Below are positions 1 to 13,800 of a DNA stretch of 64,000 bases, one piece after another. This DNA comes from Leptodactylus fallax (lineage: Eukaryota; Chordata; Amphibia; Anura; Leptodactylidae). The stretch lies in contig CAMRHE010000018.1 in NCBI GenBank assembly GCA_947044405.1, positions 1,674,001 through 1,738,000 of the forward strand. Reading direction: 5' to 3'. Below the pieces are notes generated by a model, which worked only from the letters and a program-made list of their open reading frames with translations, made no database searches and was not told the DNA's origin. A program made the translations under genes and the position numbers. Positions within the stretch are counted from its first letter, which is position 1. Each line of letters opens with the position of its first letter.

Positions 1-893
1 TGGCCGTCTTGCACCCGAGGGGAATCTGTTTTCACGGATCCCCCATATATTTGAGTGTATGGAGGGATTGGTAAAAACTGACAAAAAAAGCAGACGGTCG
101 AAATAACGTTCATGTGTTTAGCCGCCAATCACTGATATTGGATGTAATGCTGCTGTGTGACATCCATTAAAAAAAACGGACATCACACAGCCATTAATCA
201 CATTGTGTGAATGTAGCCTTACACTTTATGTGTTGCATTAAGCCTTATGTGCTTGTTAGTTGGGGATTCGGAGAGGTTAAACAAAACCAGCTGGTAGATA
301 CTGTTTGTCTATGCCTAGCTTTAGGGCTGTTTCACACATCTGGACCAGGAAACAGAAAACATACAGATGTAGCAGAGTTGACCCGAACTTCTGCAGTTGG
401 TTAAACTGCTGCAGCCTGATATCATATCACAGAAGACCACAAAAAACAATGAAGTGTCATTGGAAAAACATTTTTCAATGACTCTTCATTGTTTTTTTTG
501 TTGTCTTCTGTGATAAGATATGCAGATATACGCTGCAGCACTTTAACCAATTACAGTTTGGGTCAACTATGCTCTATCTGTAATATCATGCAGTATAGTG
601 TTTTTAAGTAAGGCACTATTCACATGTGGCTCCCCAGCTGTTACACGCTCCATAGTGTATTTTGCACTAGTGGCACCAGGTATGTCATTATATTAATAGA
701 ACCTACTACCAGGGTCAAAGCCATATCACTTTGTCATATTTTAATAGGCTTTTTCTTTTTAATAGTGTTCCTTAACAATTACTGTTTGTAAATGGTTCTT
801 GACTACACAATGTTGAGGACATATGCTATACACTTCTTGGCTTATTTCAGTTATAGTATAGTTTTGCATTTGACTTTCCTGAACTGTAAGGGT
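1..893. other. 5' flank of USP38 or UTR intron; palindromic repeat and unique sequence
   Basis: No coding exon is recognisable. The stretch holds a long imperfect palindrome (about 363-582) and otherwise AT-rich sequence. There is no CpG-rich segment or obvious promoter. Confidence 0.6.
363..582. repeat. Long imperfect inverted repeat (MITE-like palindrome)
   Basis: The left arm begins ACAGATGTAGCAGAGTTGA and the right arm ends with its near reverse complement at about 582. The arms pair past CTGCTGCAG, TATCACAGAAGAC and CAATGAAG around a centre near 470. Arms are about 105 bp with scattered mismatches. The form is that of a foldback MITE. No target duplication was identified. Confidence 0.7.
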
Positions 894-1251
894 TTAAAGA
901 GGACCTGTCACCATTTGATTCTATTCTCCTGATCAGTTTGGTGTTTTTCTTTTTACAATCTGTTCACCCATTCCAATGATATGGCCCCTGGAAGGTTATA
1001 GCCCTGAATCTCCAAGTGGTCGGTAACCTTATGTTTTGTTGTTTTTTTTTGAGAAAATAAAAGGTTCCCACCCGCATGGAATCAGAGTGATTTTACTTAC
1101 AACTTTTCAGGGACCATATATTTTGAATGGGTGGATGGATTTAAAAAAAAATAAAATGAAAAAAAATAACACAAAACTGTTCAGGGGAACAGCAAGAATC
1201 AAATGATGTATGTTATTTAGCATTTTTTATGTTGTGACAGGTTCTTTTTAA
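894..1251. mobile_element. TTAA-flanked MITE (copy 1, Kolobok-like or other TTAA-targeting superfamily)
   Basis: TTAA occurs at 894-897 and 1248-1251. Inside, the left end AGAGGACCTGTCACC pairs with the right end near GTGACAGGTTCTTT. Inverted similarity continues for roughly 110 bp (CACCCATTC with its complement GAATGGGTG). There is no coding capacity. The superfamily is inferred from the TTAA site and AGAGG-type terminus. Confidence 0.75.
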
Positions 1252-1387
1252 TCAGGAAATCGTTCGTTGTCTGGGGAATACAGTCCGGTGGGACAGCAGC
1301 AATTTTCAGATCAACTGAGGTTTAGCTGAACTGAACTAAACTTGTTGCATCATTCCAGCCTGACTGCTGGTCTGATGTCCTGTAGAC

Positions 1388-1549
1388 CAGTGGTTCTCAA
1401 CCTTTTCAAGCGAAGTACCCCCTGGGGAGAAAATATCCCAACTGAGTACCCCCAAAGTAGACCCTTAGTGTATAATTGTAATTCGTGTGTAACGAACCCC
1501 ACTAACTACCATTAGGGGGAGGACTCTCACAGCACCTTGAGAACCACTG
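1388..1549. mobile_element. hAT-type MITE with CAGTGGTTCTCAA termini
   Basis: The left end CAGTGGTTCTCAACCTT pairs with the right end TTGAGAACCACTG. The terminus is typical of hAT elements. The flanks CTGTAGAC (1380-1387) and TGGTAGAC (1551-1558) resemble a degraded 8-bp target duplication. It is noncoding. Confidence 0.7.
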
Positions 1550-1559
1550 CTGGTAGACG

Positions 1560-2250
1560 CTGCATCATTTGAGTATGGGACAGTAGACTTGTGGTTGGTC
1601 TTGAACTCTGGCCCAGATTTACCATTGTGGTTACACGACTAGTGGCACATCTAGTTTGGCCTAAAAAAATTTGACATACTAGACGTGTGGGTGTGGTTTC
1701 TAAGAAAAAGGGGACATAGCTTAACTACACCAGGATGTAACAGAAATGCACCGAAATAGCCTTGAAAACTTCTGGCTCAAAGTAACCAAACTAAGAGGTA
1801 GTATAAACATGGACAGGCAGTCTAAAAATCCATCATATTTATCACATTGACCGACGCTGGTGCACCTTTTAGATTCTTTGAATTCTTCAGAGTATAAAGT
1901 TACTTCAGAGTTGTAGTTGGTGGGGCTGGTAAAAGATCCTTTCTAACTATATTCTATCTTGACATTCTGGGAATAAAAATTCACTCTTTTGCAACCCCTT
2001 TTAGCTTGGATGACCTTGCATCAGAACTAATGGTAGGAGCCAGGTATCAAGTGTGTTTAGAAATCCTACTACTGGCAACTATCCTTTTGGGTTATTACTT
2101 GTTGATGTGTTTGGAAATTTGTATTGACTGGCCTTTAGGATCATCTCTTTGGCCCTTTAAAGTCTGTAGTAGTTTGTCCCTATCCTACATCATACTTTGT
2201 GTGGAATACTTTTGCCATTGTCTAAATGTTTTTTTTTGTTTGTTTGTTTG
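1560..2250. other. Unique-looking AT-rich sequence upstream of USP38 exon 1
   Basis: Nothing recognisable was found on either strand. The open frame at 2006-2371 is an incidental antecedent of the exon, without known similarity. Confidence 0.5.
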
Positions 2251-2256
2251 TTTTAG
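2251..2256 (+). promoter_or_regulatory. USP38: Probable splice acceptor of a 5'UTR intron in USP38
   Basis: A T/G-rich tract (2229-2254) ending in TTTTAG lies 26 bases before the USP38 ATG. It looks like a standard 3' splice site. The upstream 2.2 kb are AT-rich and repeat-laden with no CpG-rich promoter. I infer an upstream noncoding exon outside or not recognisable in the window. The tract could be chance. Confidence 0.5.
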
Positions 2257-2282
2257 ATGCAAGTCTTGCTTTTTTGGTCAAA

Positions 2283-2964
2283 ATGGACAAGATTTTGGAA
2301 GGCCTAGTGACTTCTTCACATCCTTTAAACCTAAAGAAAGTTATTGTGAAAAAAGTTGTGGAATCTGCTGAGAACTCAATCAATGAGGAGCAATGCAAAG
2401 CTATGTTCACCTTAACTACCCGATTGGTATTGGAGGGTGAGGACTGTTTTCAGAAGCAAGTTGGGCACCAGGTTTTGGAGGCATATGCAAGATATCACCG
2501 TGCAGAGTTTGAGAACTTTTTCAATAGGAATTTTGTCCTAACTCTCTTACAAGAAGGCTATGGTTCCTTAGACCGGAAGGATGTAGCAATCATTGACTAC
2601 ATTCACAGTGGGCTCAAGTTGATTATGAGTTGTCCTTCTGTTTTGGACATTTTTGCTGTCCTCCAAGTGGAGGTTCTGAGGATAGTATGTGAAAGACCTG
2701 AGCCATTATTGTGCGCTAGGCTGAGCGAGCTTCTGAGTGACTTTGTCCAATGTGTTCCAAAAGGTAAAATGTCCATCTCCTTTTGCCAGCAGCTTGTTAG
2801 GACCATTGGACATTTCCAATGTATTTCAACACTAGAAAAGGAACTACGGGAATATGTTTCTCAAGTCACCAAAGTTAGTAGCTTGTTACAGAATATCTGG
2901 AAGGCTGAACCATGCACTTTACTTCCATCACTACAAGAAGTGTTTGCCATTATTTCTTCCACAG
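2283..2964 (+). CDS. USP38: USP38 coding exon 1
   Basis: This exon encodes residues 1-227 and the first base of codon 228. It covers the first half of the alpha-helical N-terminal region, ending in [15 protein letters not shown]. The donor GTAAGT follows directly at 2965. The open frame continues for about 400 bases into the intron but loses all resemblance to USP38. The exon probably begins at 2257, after an acceptor-like T-rich tract ending in TTTTAG (2251-2256). If so, 26 bases of 5'UTR precede the ATG. Confidence 0.96.
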
Positions 2965-3469
2965 GTAAGTCAAGATATGCAGAAATCCATATTGAAAATT
3001 GTCACGTGTCCCCATGCAGTCTGATTAGACAGTGTCAGGCTTTGTATGAAAATATCCTTAAAGGCACTGTGCTTTCACTGCTATGGAGCTGCCAGGACAG
3101 AAATCTCCGGCAGCACTCACAGACCCATAGCAGTGAATGGAGTGCAGATCACGCAAGCACACTTACGCCACATTCACAAGAAGGCTTTAGGGAGACTTTC
3201 GGTCCCCTTTTCTCCAGACCCCCAGCAATCTCACTCTTATCCACTATCCTGCGGATAGGGATAAGTGTCCTTAGTGGCACAACCCTTTTAACTGGTAACA
3301 TGCAGTTTTACATTTCTAGAGTAAGTAATAGGCTGTGCAAAATAAATTTAAAAGACTGTCAGCAGTTTTGAAGTTGAGAAACAGGAGCTTAGGGGTTGAG
3401 TGGGGACAGCAATATTTTGGGATGAACTCTTTCCCAAGCTGTATGCTGTTGTGAAAGAAGGCTCCAGAG

Positions 3470-3531
<62 letters not shown>

Positions 3532-6124
3532 CATTGGGGCTTTCTGCAGTGATATTTTCAGTTGGCACACAGAAAAAGCAGGTCAAGCAAATAGCAGTGC
3601 ACCAATCCGTCCATGCAAAAAAGAAAGCGGAGAGGGCTTCATATCAAATCTGTATCATTAAAAGCAATGCATGGTACAAGGTATCATTTTTAAACTGGTC
3701 ACCCCTAAAATTCACAATAACAAATTTTAGCAATGCAGTTCATATAATTGAATGCATTCTAACCAGATATTCACCAACATCCACCATTCACATTGGTTCT
3801 GCTAAAGTACAAAATACTAATTCAGAAGTCCTGGGTACAGGACAGAAAACAATAATACAATGTGGAAACTGGTCCTGTAGTGAACACGAATTCTGAAGGA
3901 ATTTCTTGAACGAGCAGCCTGTTCTGACCTGATCCCTTGTTGCGCCAGGAAACCGAGATTCCTGGGCATCAATTGCAATTCAGCTGTTGATGTAAGGCCC
4001 CTGGCAGGGGGAAGCCCTGCCTCTGCTCTGGCCCTCTTAGGGAAGGTCCGTGCCTTGATCTGTCTGTTCATGCGGCCCTGCAGAAGAGGGAATCTCTTCT
4101 CCACGTTCCTGACAGCTTCCAGCCACTTTCCTGATAGAGCCATGCAAGCCTTAATGACATTGGGAGTGTGAGAAATGGGTCTGGATTTAATTTTTATATG
4201 CTTTATATTGCTGTATGGCAGTAAATGTCAGCTCCCTCTCATGGGCCAGAAGCCTGCAAGTCCATAGATCCTTCTACACCCCCTACCATGTTATGTCCAC
4301 TACTTTCCCTTCTGTTAGGCTTTAGTCGAATCACATTTTTTTACATCCGTTAAACAGATGGTCTTCTGTTCACATAGACTTCAGTGTAAAAAGGTCAAGC
4401 TCAGAGTGCAGGTCTGTGTCAGTCAGATGAAGCCTCTAGTAGAGATTCTGTGATTGGTATCTGGAAAAGGGAAATCATGCGCCAATGCATGCCACCATGA
4501 CATTATGGCATGTAGCAGAAGATGTCTGATTCATGTCCATCCTACTTGCACAGTGTCCAAGTTGCCCATTGCCTGTTAAGATAATACTGTTTAAGTAGAT
4601 GACTGTTTTAACTATGTTGTGTGAGGGTTTGCTCTCAGTGAACACAAAATGCTACAGATTGAATTTTCCTGTATTAACATTAAAAACTTGGTTTCTTAAT
4701 GTTTTTCTGTTTGGGGAATGTTTATTTTAGATGCTTCCTTTGAACCATCTGTTGCCTTGGCCAGCTTGGTACAGCATATTCCTTTACAGATGATTACTGT
4801 CCTCATCCGAAGTCTGACCACAGATCCTAATGTAAAGGATGCAAGCATGACTCAAGCACTCTGCAGGTATGGCACGTTAATAGTCATTCCACTTTTTAAG
4901 CGGAATGGGTTTCCATTTTTCATGTCCTCAAGTGGACCCGAAGAACGGAAACCCAAGTGCAGGTGTGAACCTAGCTTAATATAGAATGTTATACTCAGGG
5001 ATTTTCCTGTACAATAGTCATATTTCAGGGAACCCAGTGAAATCAATTTTGTCATAGACTCATAGAAGAAAGTCATTGTGCAGTAAACTGGTTGAATACC
5101 TTGGCACTGCCCAGAGACTTCTGTTAATAAAAAGTTGCGAGAAAATTCTAGGCAATAGATTATAGATTATAATGGTAAGTAAAATATAAACTTTATGTTT
5201 GGGCCTTTGATTTGGGGAAAAACTTGTTGTCCAGGATCCCCTAGCAATTTTGGGTGGAGTTGGGGAAAAAAGTTACTGACTCTAAAAATGATTATTTTTA
5301 TTTTTCAGGTATTAATATTATATAATTAGATGCATAGTTTGTTGCATATATACTTCCATAGGAATTCAGTCACTGGCTTTTTAATGAGTTGGAGGATCTT
5401 AACTGCTTTTGGCTAGCCATAGCTGTCAGCCATTTATGAAGTCTATGAAAAAAATAGGTGTTGGTGGTTTAGCCTACTTATGACACAGCCTTGATCACCA
5501 GTAAACTAATCTCACATAAATCTGGATTGAGATTAGATTTCCATTTAGGCTAAGGCCCCACGTAGCGGTTTCCTCTGTGGACTTTCTGCTTCAATTATAC
5601 CTATAGGGAAACCACCAGTGTTTCCGTAGGTATAATTGACATGCCGCAACAGTTTTGGAAATTGCAGTGTGTCTGCTGCACGTATTTTCTAGCAAAGTGG
5701 GGATGAGATTCGCTGGAATGCTGCATTTATTGCCATTGGCAAACCGCGGCGTTTACGCCACGTGGGACCCCGGCCTTAAAGAGGACCTTTTACCACTTGC
5801 ACCAGCTCCAGTTCTTTGCATCCGTCAATATGTGTTGCTCCACTGATTCTGAAGCAGTGTAATTCTTTCTCTAGCCTCCTTTTTAACTAGCATTGTCTGT
5901 TGCAGTCCAGGACCACCCACCTGACATTAGAGAGCCGAATTAGCCTGTCAGCTGCCGAAACTGACAACACGGATTGCTTGGGAACAGGGGTGGCTAGAGA
6001 AAAAATACCTACTGTGCTAGAATGAGCGAAGCAGCACCTTTTGAAGGATACATGGAATAGCTATGTTCAGGAGGCTGTACAGCACCATGCATGACACCAG
6101 TGTTTAACATAACTATATAGATAG

Positions 6125-6155
<31 letters not shown>

Positions 6156-7772
6156 ATTTTTTTTTTATTCAATTTAAAAAGACAAATCCATGTAAGCAGG
6201 TTTTATTTAGTAACATTTTAAGTCTTGGTTCATTGCCATGTTACTTCATACAAACAATCAGTTTTCAGTGACTGCTTTTGGCTGAGAGTCACCTGAGGCT
6301 TCTTTTTGGCTGGGCTAACTGAGTGGTACAGAAGCATGTTTACTTCTCCAGCCTGGCTCGTTAGTACATCTATCATTAGACAAATCCTCTAATTAGAGTT
6401 ATTGAGGGAAGTTCAGTGTTTAGAACATGCTGTCCCCTCTCTTTCAGGATGATTGACTGGCTTTCCTGGCCTCTAGCACAGCATGTGGAGACATGGGTGA
6501 TTGCGCTGCTGAAGGGACTGGCTGCCGTCCAGAAGTTTACTATTCTCATCGATGTCACATTGCTCAAAATTGAATTGGTATGTAAACGACTGCATCTCTT
6601 TCATTTTAGAGGAAAGTCTAATTGTTCTTAAAGAAGCAATACTGAGAGAAAATCCACCCAGGCCTGCCATGTGTGGCTATAGATATGTCACCAGCTCACA
6701 CAGGCTAGAATCTGTTTATCAGTAGACCTTACACTAAATGGTGTCATTCATGCCTGGTGATGTTACACAGTGAAGTGAAGACTCATGTTGTTGTTTTTTT
6801 TTTTTTTTTGGCAAATTTCTGTGGATTTCATTAAAATGGTTGGCGAGGTTTTTATTAACTTTTTAAACCTATTACTTTGTGCTGTTAATCTCTGTGTCGC
6901 TCCATTCGTCTGTTTGCAGGTCCTGACTGATGTCAGCAGTGATGACACACAGCAGGTCTACACTGCAGCTAAACATAGGCCTCAGCATTGATCACTCCAC
7001 TAACAGCATGTGACTGACAAACCTCAACTGTGATGTCTCTGCTGAGGCCTTAAATGGGATGTCACTGTTATCAGCCAGGACATGTAAACTGAAGCACAGT
7101 TATGTATATAAATATATGAGATAGTGAGATGGTGTGTGTTTTCGTCTTTTTTTTTTTTTTCTATTTAAATTCTTTCTTTTTGCAGTAAAGTTAAAAAAAA
7201 AAAAAGTTGGATAACCATGTTATTAAATTCTATAAATGTATTTTAAACCCTGTAAAAATTACCATTGTAAATGGTCTATATTTTGCTCATTCCTTTTAAG
7301 CAGATGACCCCACTCCTCTTTCAGGTTGGGGATGCCCTGCATATTATTGTCTCACACTCGCAGTCTCCATCGGCTGAATCAGAAAACATGCTGTTTTCTC
7401 AAAACTGTGTGATTTTGTTTTTGCAAGACCTTGCTCGTTAGAAAACCTCGCTGGTGAGATTATGTCCACCTGGTGGACATGCCAAGAACATCCTGCGATG
7501 GTGACTATGTAGGTGTAGAGCATTTGCTAAAGACACCCAAATAAAGTCTAATTTCAATAGTAATTTTTCAGTTACTTCTATCTAGAGGTTTTGTTTTTTA
7601 TAAAAGTTCCAGTGCTTCCTCTTTAAATTGTTGGGGAATTCAAGCACACTGGTAGCTGTAACTACCAATTAAAATTTACCATTCTTAAAGAAAAACTCTG
7701 GAATTATTATTATTTTTTTTTTAATTCATTATTTACCTATTCTTCCAAGATAGATATATATATATAGATATA

Positions 7773-7845
<73 letters not shown>

Positions 7846-10800
7846 CTATACATACATACATACATACATACATACATACATACAGTGGGGGGAAAAAAGT
7901 ATTTAGTCAGCCACCAATTGTGCAAGTTCTCCCACTTAAAAGGATGAGAGAGGCCTGTAATTGACATCATAGGTAGACCTCAACTATGAGAGACAAAATG
8001 AGAAAACATATCTAGAAAATCACATTGTCTGATTTTTTAAGAATTTATTTGCAAATTATGGTGGAAAATAAGTATTTGGTCACCTACAAACAAGCAAGAT
8101 TTCTGGCTCTCACAGACCTGTAACTTCTTCTTTAAGAGGCTCCTCTGTCCTCCATTCATTACCTGTAGTAATGGCACCTGTTTGACATTGTTATCAGTAT
8201 AAAAGACACCTGTCCACAACCTCAAACAGTCACACTCCAAACTCCACTATGGTGGAGACCAAAGAGCTGTGGAAGGACACCAGAAACAAAATGGTAGACC
8301 TGCACCAGGCTGGGAAGACTGAATCTGCAATAGGCAAGCAGCTTGGTGTGAAGAAATCAACTGTGGGAGCAATGATAAGAAAATGGAAGACATACAAGAC
8401 CACTGATAATCTCCCTCCATCAGGGGCTCCACGTAAGATCTCACCCCGTAGGGGCAAAATGATCACAAGAACGGTGAGCAAAAATCCCAGAACCACACAG
8501 GGGGACCTAGTGAATGACCTGCAGAAAGCTGGGACTAACGTAACAAAGGCTACCGTCAGTAACACACTACACCGCCAGGGACTCAGATCCTGCAGTGCCA
8601 GACGTGTCCCCCCTACTTAAGCCAGTACATATCCGGGCCCGTCTGAAGTTTGCTAGAGAGCATTTGGATGTTCCAGAAGAGTATTGGGAGAATGTCATAT
8701 GGTCAGATGAAACCAAAGTAGAACTGTTTGGTAGAAACACAACTCGTCGTGTTTGGAGGAGAGTGAATGCTGAGTTGCATCCAAAGAACACCATACCTAC
8801 TGGGAAGTATGGGGGTGGCAACATCATGCTTTGGGGCTGTTTCTCTGCAAAGTGACCAGGACGACTGATCCGTGTACATGAAAGAATGAATGGGGCCATG
8901 TATCGTGAGATTTTGAGTGCAAACCTCCATCAGCAAGGGCATTGAAGATGAAACGTGGCTAGGTCTTTCAGCATGACAATGATCCCAAGCACACCGCCAG
9001 GGCAACGAAGGAGTGGCTTCGTAAGAAGCATTTCAAGGTCCTGGAGTGGCCTAGCCAGTCTCCAGATCTCAACCCCATAGAAAACCTTTGGAGGGAGTTG
9101 AAAGTCTGTGTTGCCCAGCGACAGCTACAAAACATCACTGCTCTAGAGGAGATCTGCATGGAGGAATGGGCCAACATACCAGCAACAGTGTGCGCCAACC
9201 TTGTGAAGACTTACAGAAAACTTTTGACCTCTGTCATTGCCAACAAAGGATATATAACAAAGTATTGAGATGAACTTTTGTTATTGACCAAATACTTATT
9301 TTCCACCATAATTTGCAAATAAATTCTTAAAAAAAAATCAGACAATGTGATTTTCTGTATTTGTTTTCTCATTTTGTCTCTCATAGTTGAGGTCTACCTA
9401 TGATGACAATTACAGGCCGGCCTCATCTTTTTAAGTGGGAGAACTTGCACAATTGGTGGCTGACTAAATACTTTTTTTCCCCCACTGTGTGTGTGTGTAT
9501 ATACGGCGAGTATTACCTTATTTAGATATTCCGTTCTATCTGAAAATTCAAAGTCATCTTTTCCCCATTTGGGACATCTCCAACACCCCCCGCCAATAAC
9601 ATGGTTTTCTGTTCTCTCAATGGGGTCACCATCTCAGACAACAGACCTTTCTGTATGATTCAAACAGCATGGATTCAATCACACAGGCTGTCCACGGGGG
9701 GACAAAACCTGCTATCACTAGCTTGACAGGTCCTATACCTATCCGTTTTGTAACCTGGGCTTGCTGAGCTAAATCAATGCATCCATGGAGGAACAGGCGG
9801 GACATGGATATCATCCATGTGCCATCTGTGCCATTTTACCACAGGCCAGACACATGCCCCAGCTATTGTGCATGTAGTCTTACTTCTGTCTTTGGAAGAA
9901 TTGCAGCTGGCACTAAGACTGTGGCAGCACAAAAGAATCTTGTAGTACAGAACCATACTGGTGTGCCGTATTACACCAGTCTCTGTTGGCAAATTTACAT
10001 AACCGTTTTACCCTAGAAGCAACAAATTTTAGGACTAGTATCACTAAGAGGCTGGTGTACAATCATGAACTGGTATCAATGGTTTTTGCATTTGAAATGC
10101 CCAATGTGAAACTGGCTCAGAGAACTGTTTTTTTTTCTCATAGTGATCTTGGTAACTTCAAGCACAATGGAGTAAAATATGTTATCGAAATGTCACGCAC
10201 ATGTGGCAGTTAGAAAGGAACGTCATTGTGGATCACCGCGATCATTACACGGCACCTGTTTTTGCTGTTTAAATTTCTTTTAGGCTTTTTTTTCCGTTTG
10301 TGCTGATGGCATTAGTTGCAGTAACAAAAAGCACAATGGCTCAGATTTCAGGTCTACAAAGTGTTGCTGACTAGTCTATGTTCACAGACTACAAAGTATT
10401 GTTTATCTCTTGCACCATATTGTAGAAAGTATTCAGGAAGCAGTCAACAAAATGTAGAAGTCTCAGGAATAACTACTGAAGATGTACTGCTCTAATCTAA
10501 TACAATAGGATATGCTTAGATTCACAAAAAGAAAGTAATAGACTGATTTTGTAAAATGCAGCTTATTGGGTAATAAATACATTTGCAGAATAGAAATAAC
10601 TATTAAAAGGGTTGTTTAACCATGTAAAGTATTTGTAAAACACTTTGAGTGTTATAATATAATACCACCACTGCTGTTCCTATTCCAATGCTTTTGGGTC
10701 CCCCTGTTTCTCTCTGCATACTGGCGAATTCCCTAGACCGGGAATTTTACGGTTTTATCATTCAGAAACATGCATTTGGCTGGACAATGTAATGAACTAA

Positions 10801-13800
10801 TGCATGTGATATCAAGGAATATAGTTAATGTTTTAGGCCCGGTTAACATCTGCGCTCAGGCCATTCCGTTCCCCTCTCTGCATGAAAAATGTGGAGAGAA
10901 AAGTCCTGCAAGCAGCACTTTTCTCTCTGCATTTTTCATGCAGAAACCACAAAGACCCCATTATAGTCTATGGGATCCGCCGGCTTCCTAAGGTAACCAC
11001 TTTTTTATGCGGATTAGGTTTCCGTTCGGGAATTGTAAATGTTTGAATTGTAAAAGTACTGCCTTTTATAAGCCAATCGGAAAACTTTGTCTGCATATTG
11101 CTGTACCTTAAACTGAAGCATAAAGTTCAACAGGTTGTCTTTGTAAGACTTCTAAATTAGTTGCCTAAGTATGGAAGTGGAAATCTGGGGAGAGCCGCAT
11201 ATGCAGCAGAGTACTTTCTCAGTGGGGTGTTTTTTGTTTAAAGAACATTGTTGTTAATGTGCATACTGATCTATATATTTTTTTTTTTTTTAGGTGTTTA
11301 ACAGACTCTGGTTTCCTTTGGTTAGGCCAGGAGCTTTGGCTGTTCTTTCTCACATGCTACTAAGCTTTCAGCATTCTCCGGAAGCTTTTCACATGGTAAG
11401 GCCTTTTTGTTGTCAGTAAATTTTAGTTTTTATTTTCTTTCTGTAGATTTATTCTGTTTTCTGTGCATGATTATTGTGGCAAGGATGCTGACCGCAACCA
11501 CATGGTTTATAGGCAGCGATAGTCCAGAGATTAGGGGTGGATTTATCATATACATTTTATGCCAGTTTCTGTTGTAAAATGTATGAAAAAATAATGCCTT
11601 TCAAAGAAGAAGCAAGACAGAAGAATGGGGGGGCAGGACTATGGTGAATCTGACACATGGTAGCTCACACTAGCACTCGGCAGCAAAGAGAGACCTTCTG
11701 TTTGAACAGCAATCCATGCTAGAAAAACAATGGGTCACACTTTGATCATTGAAGAAGGTGAAACTAGGGTAAGGTTGACAGATTACTGTTGAGACCATGG
11801 TTTTCAGACAATGTAATGGTGGGTATTTTATTAAGACTCGACTCTTAATAATTCAGGTGCACTTCCAGCTAAGGAACAATTATCACATCATTGGCTCAAA
11901 GAAAGGGCTGTGTGTCAAAGATGTGCCACATTTTCACCAATCTATGCCAGTATACTGCCGTAGGTAGGTTAGGAAATTCTCCCAAGTGACAATTGTACTG
12001 GGGCGGCTTTCCTCACAGCTCAGTATCATCGCAGGGTGGTAAGGAATCCCCATTCTGACAGTACAAGGCCATGTTACAGTACTGTCGTGGGGGCGTTCCT
12101 TACAGCCCAGCAATGACGCTGAGCTATGAGGAACGCCCTTCTGACAGTGGGGAGAGATCGGTGCCGAAACTAATGGCACCAATATCTCCTCCATTGGGGC
12201 ACATACTGGGAAAGCCGACAGTGGGCTGAATTCAGTGCACTGTTGACTTTCTAGCAGTGTATAAAACCGCACTTTCATGAAGACATGAAAGGTCCTCTTT
12301 AAATAATGTTTGCCATAAAAAAACTGGAATCAAACAATAGGTAATTTTTTGATCATTCTAAAAAATGATTTTAAAAGTGTAGTTGGGATGGTGAAAAGTA
12401 CACATAGCCTTGCAATAAGGCTATCTGAAATCACCAGATAGTGAAGGCAGATATTTTTCTCTCTCCATGTTTAGAACTTCATTGAAATCCACTGAAGCTT
12501 TTTATTAGACACTTCTTAGTGACTGAAATCATGGCTGGACCAGTTCAGATGCACAGGGGTTTTAATGGTACAGCCCAAAGTTTTATAAACAAGTATTGTG
12601 TTTTTTCTTTTTTCACATCTCCCCATGAGTCTTTGGTAAAATACATATGTACTACACCATTACCAGTAGACAGATGCACAGTGTCTGTCATTGGCTTAGC
12701 TGTTTTGTGATTGTTTCAAAATGCAGTGTCTGAATAGTCAACGTACAATTTAAAAAAATTTTTTTTTAAAAAAAGTGAAACTGATGTCCTTTTTTTGTCA
12801 AAGCATGGTAGACTTTGTTATTCAGGCCCCCAGAAAAATGGTCAGAAAACCAGATCCACCAGTGGCTTTTCTGTTTGCATCCATTTTTAGAGTATACAAT
12901 AAGTGAATCACCTAAATGGATGAAAAAAAGTTATGAGCATATTGTTACCAGTAGACTAACTTGTTGATGTTAAACGTCACGTTCTGCTAGTCTTTTCAGA
13001 GCTCTCATGACATATAACAGGAGCCTATAGGTCCATGTAATGTAACAGTGGAAACTGTATCCTTGGGAGGTTCTGTGTTTTTTTTTTTTTTTTGTTTTTT
13101 GTTTTTTTTTTGTGTTTTTTTTTTCCTCTTTTTTTCCCTGTTCTTTAAAACTGCACTATTCCATAAACCATCTTTTTAAAGATGTGTAAATCAACTGGCG
13201 AGTGCACGGGGGGTGGGATGTGATTTGGGAGACTTGACTGCAGACCACAGTTACCCAGACAGAGGTTGAAAACCTTATTCACAGCTACATAGGCATTGCT
13301 AGGCTGTGATTCCAGAGGAGAGCAGAAGCACTTGCAGCTGTCTGTAGGTGAATCTGGCAAGTCAGGACCGCCTCTGGTGCACTTGCAGGCTGATTTGCGT
13401 GTCCATAAAAGATCATTTTCTCTGCACTGCATTATTGGTTTGTGGCCTCAAAGTAATATTTATGCTCCTATGAAATGTTTTTAACGTATGCCCCGGAAGC
13501 TGACTAGCAAACAAGAAATTGGTAATTAAAAAATGTTTCCATTCAGATGATAGTAAAGCAGCTTTGCATAAATGTTTATTTCATGTTTTTTCCCTTTTAG
13601 ATTGTTCCCCATGTTGTTCACTTGGTGCAGTCATTTAAGAGCGATGGCCTACCATCTAGTACAACTTTCCTCATTCAGTTTTCAGAATTGATGCACTGTA
13701 TGATCTACCATTATTCTGGATTTCCAGACCTCTATGAGCCTATTTTAGAAGCTCTTAAGGTAAGTTCTATTTTGTTTATAATTTACAAGCAAAATAATAA

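Larger units (their letters stand above)
4867..6447. other. USP38 intron 2
   Basis: Contains a palindromic MITE (5547-5777), an abutting partial TTAA MITE (5776-about 6060) and a (TA)n tract near 6118-6156. No coding sequence was recognised. Confidence 0.7.
6578..11293. other. USP38 intron 3
   Basis: Contains a microsatellite block (7751-7882) and a complete Tc1-like element (7883-9487). Between 9715 and 9870 there is a degraded fragment resembling the Tyr/His-codon-rich CATCCATGTGCC repeat family. A 27-bp hairpin lies at 10878-10943. The remaining 6578-7750 and 9900-11290 look unique and AT-rich. Confidence 0.7.

Noticed and set aside
2226..3371. 381-codon open frame covering USP38 exon 1 and beyond
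   Set aside because: USP38 identity starts at the ATG at 2283 and stops at the GTAAGT donor at 2965; the extensions on both sides are intron or UTR read-through.
3316..3661. Thr-His and Cys-Val rich open frames
   Set aside because: They are produced by the GT microsatellite on either strand.
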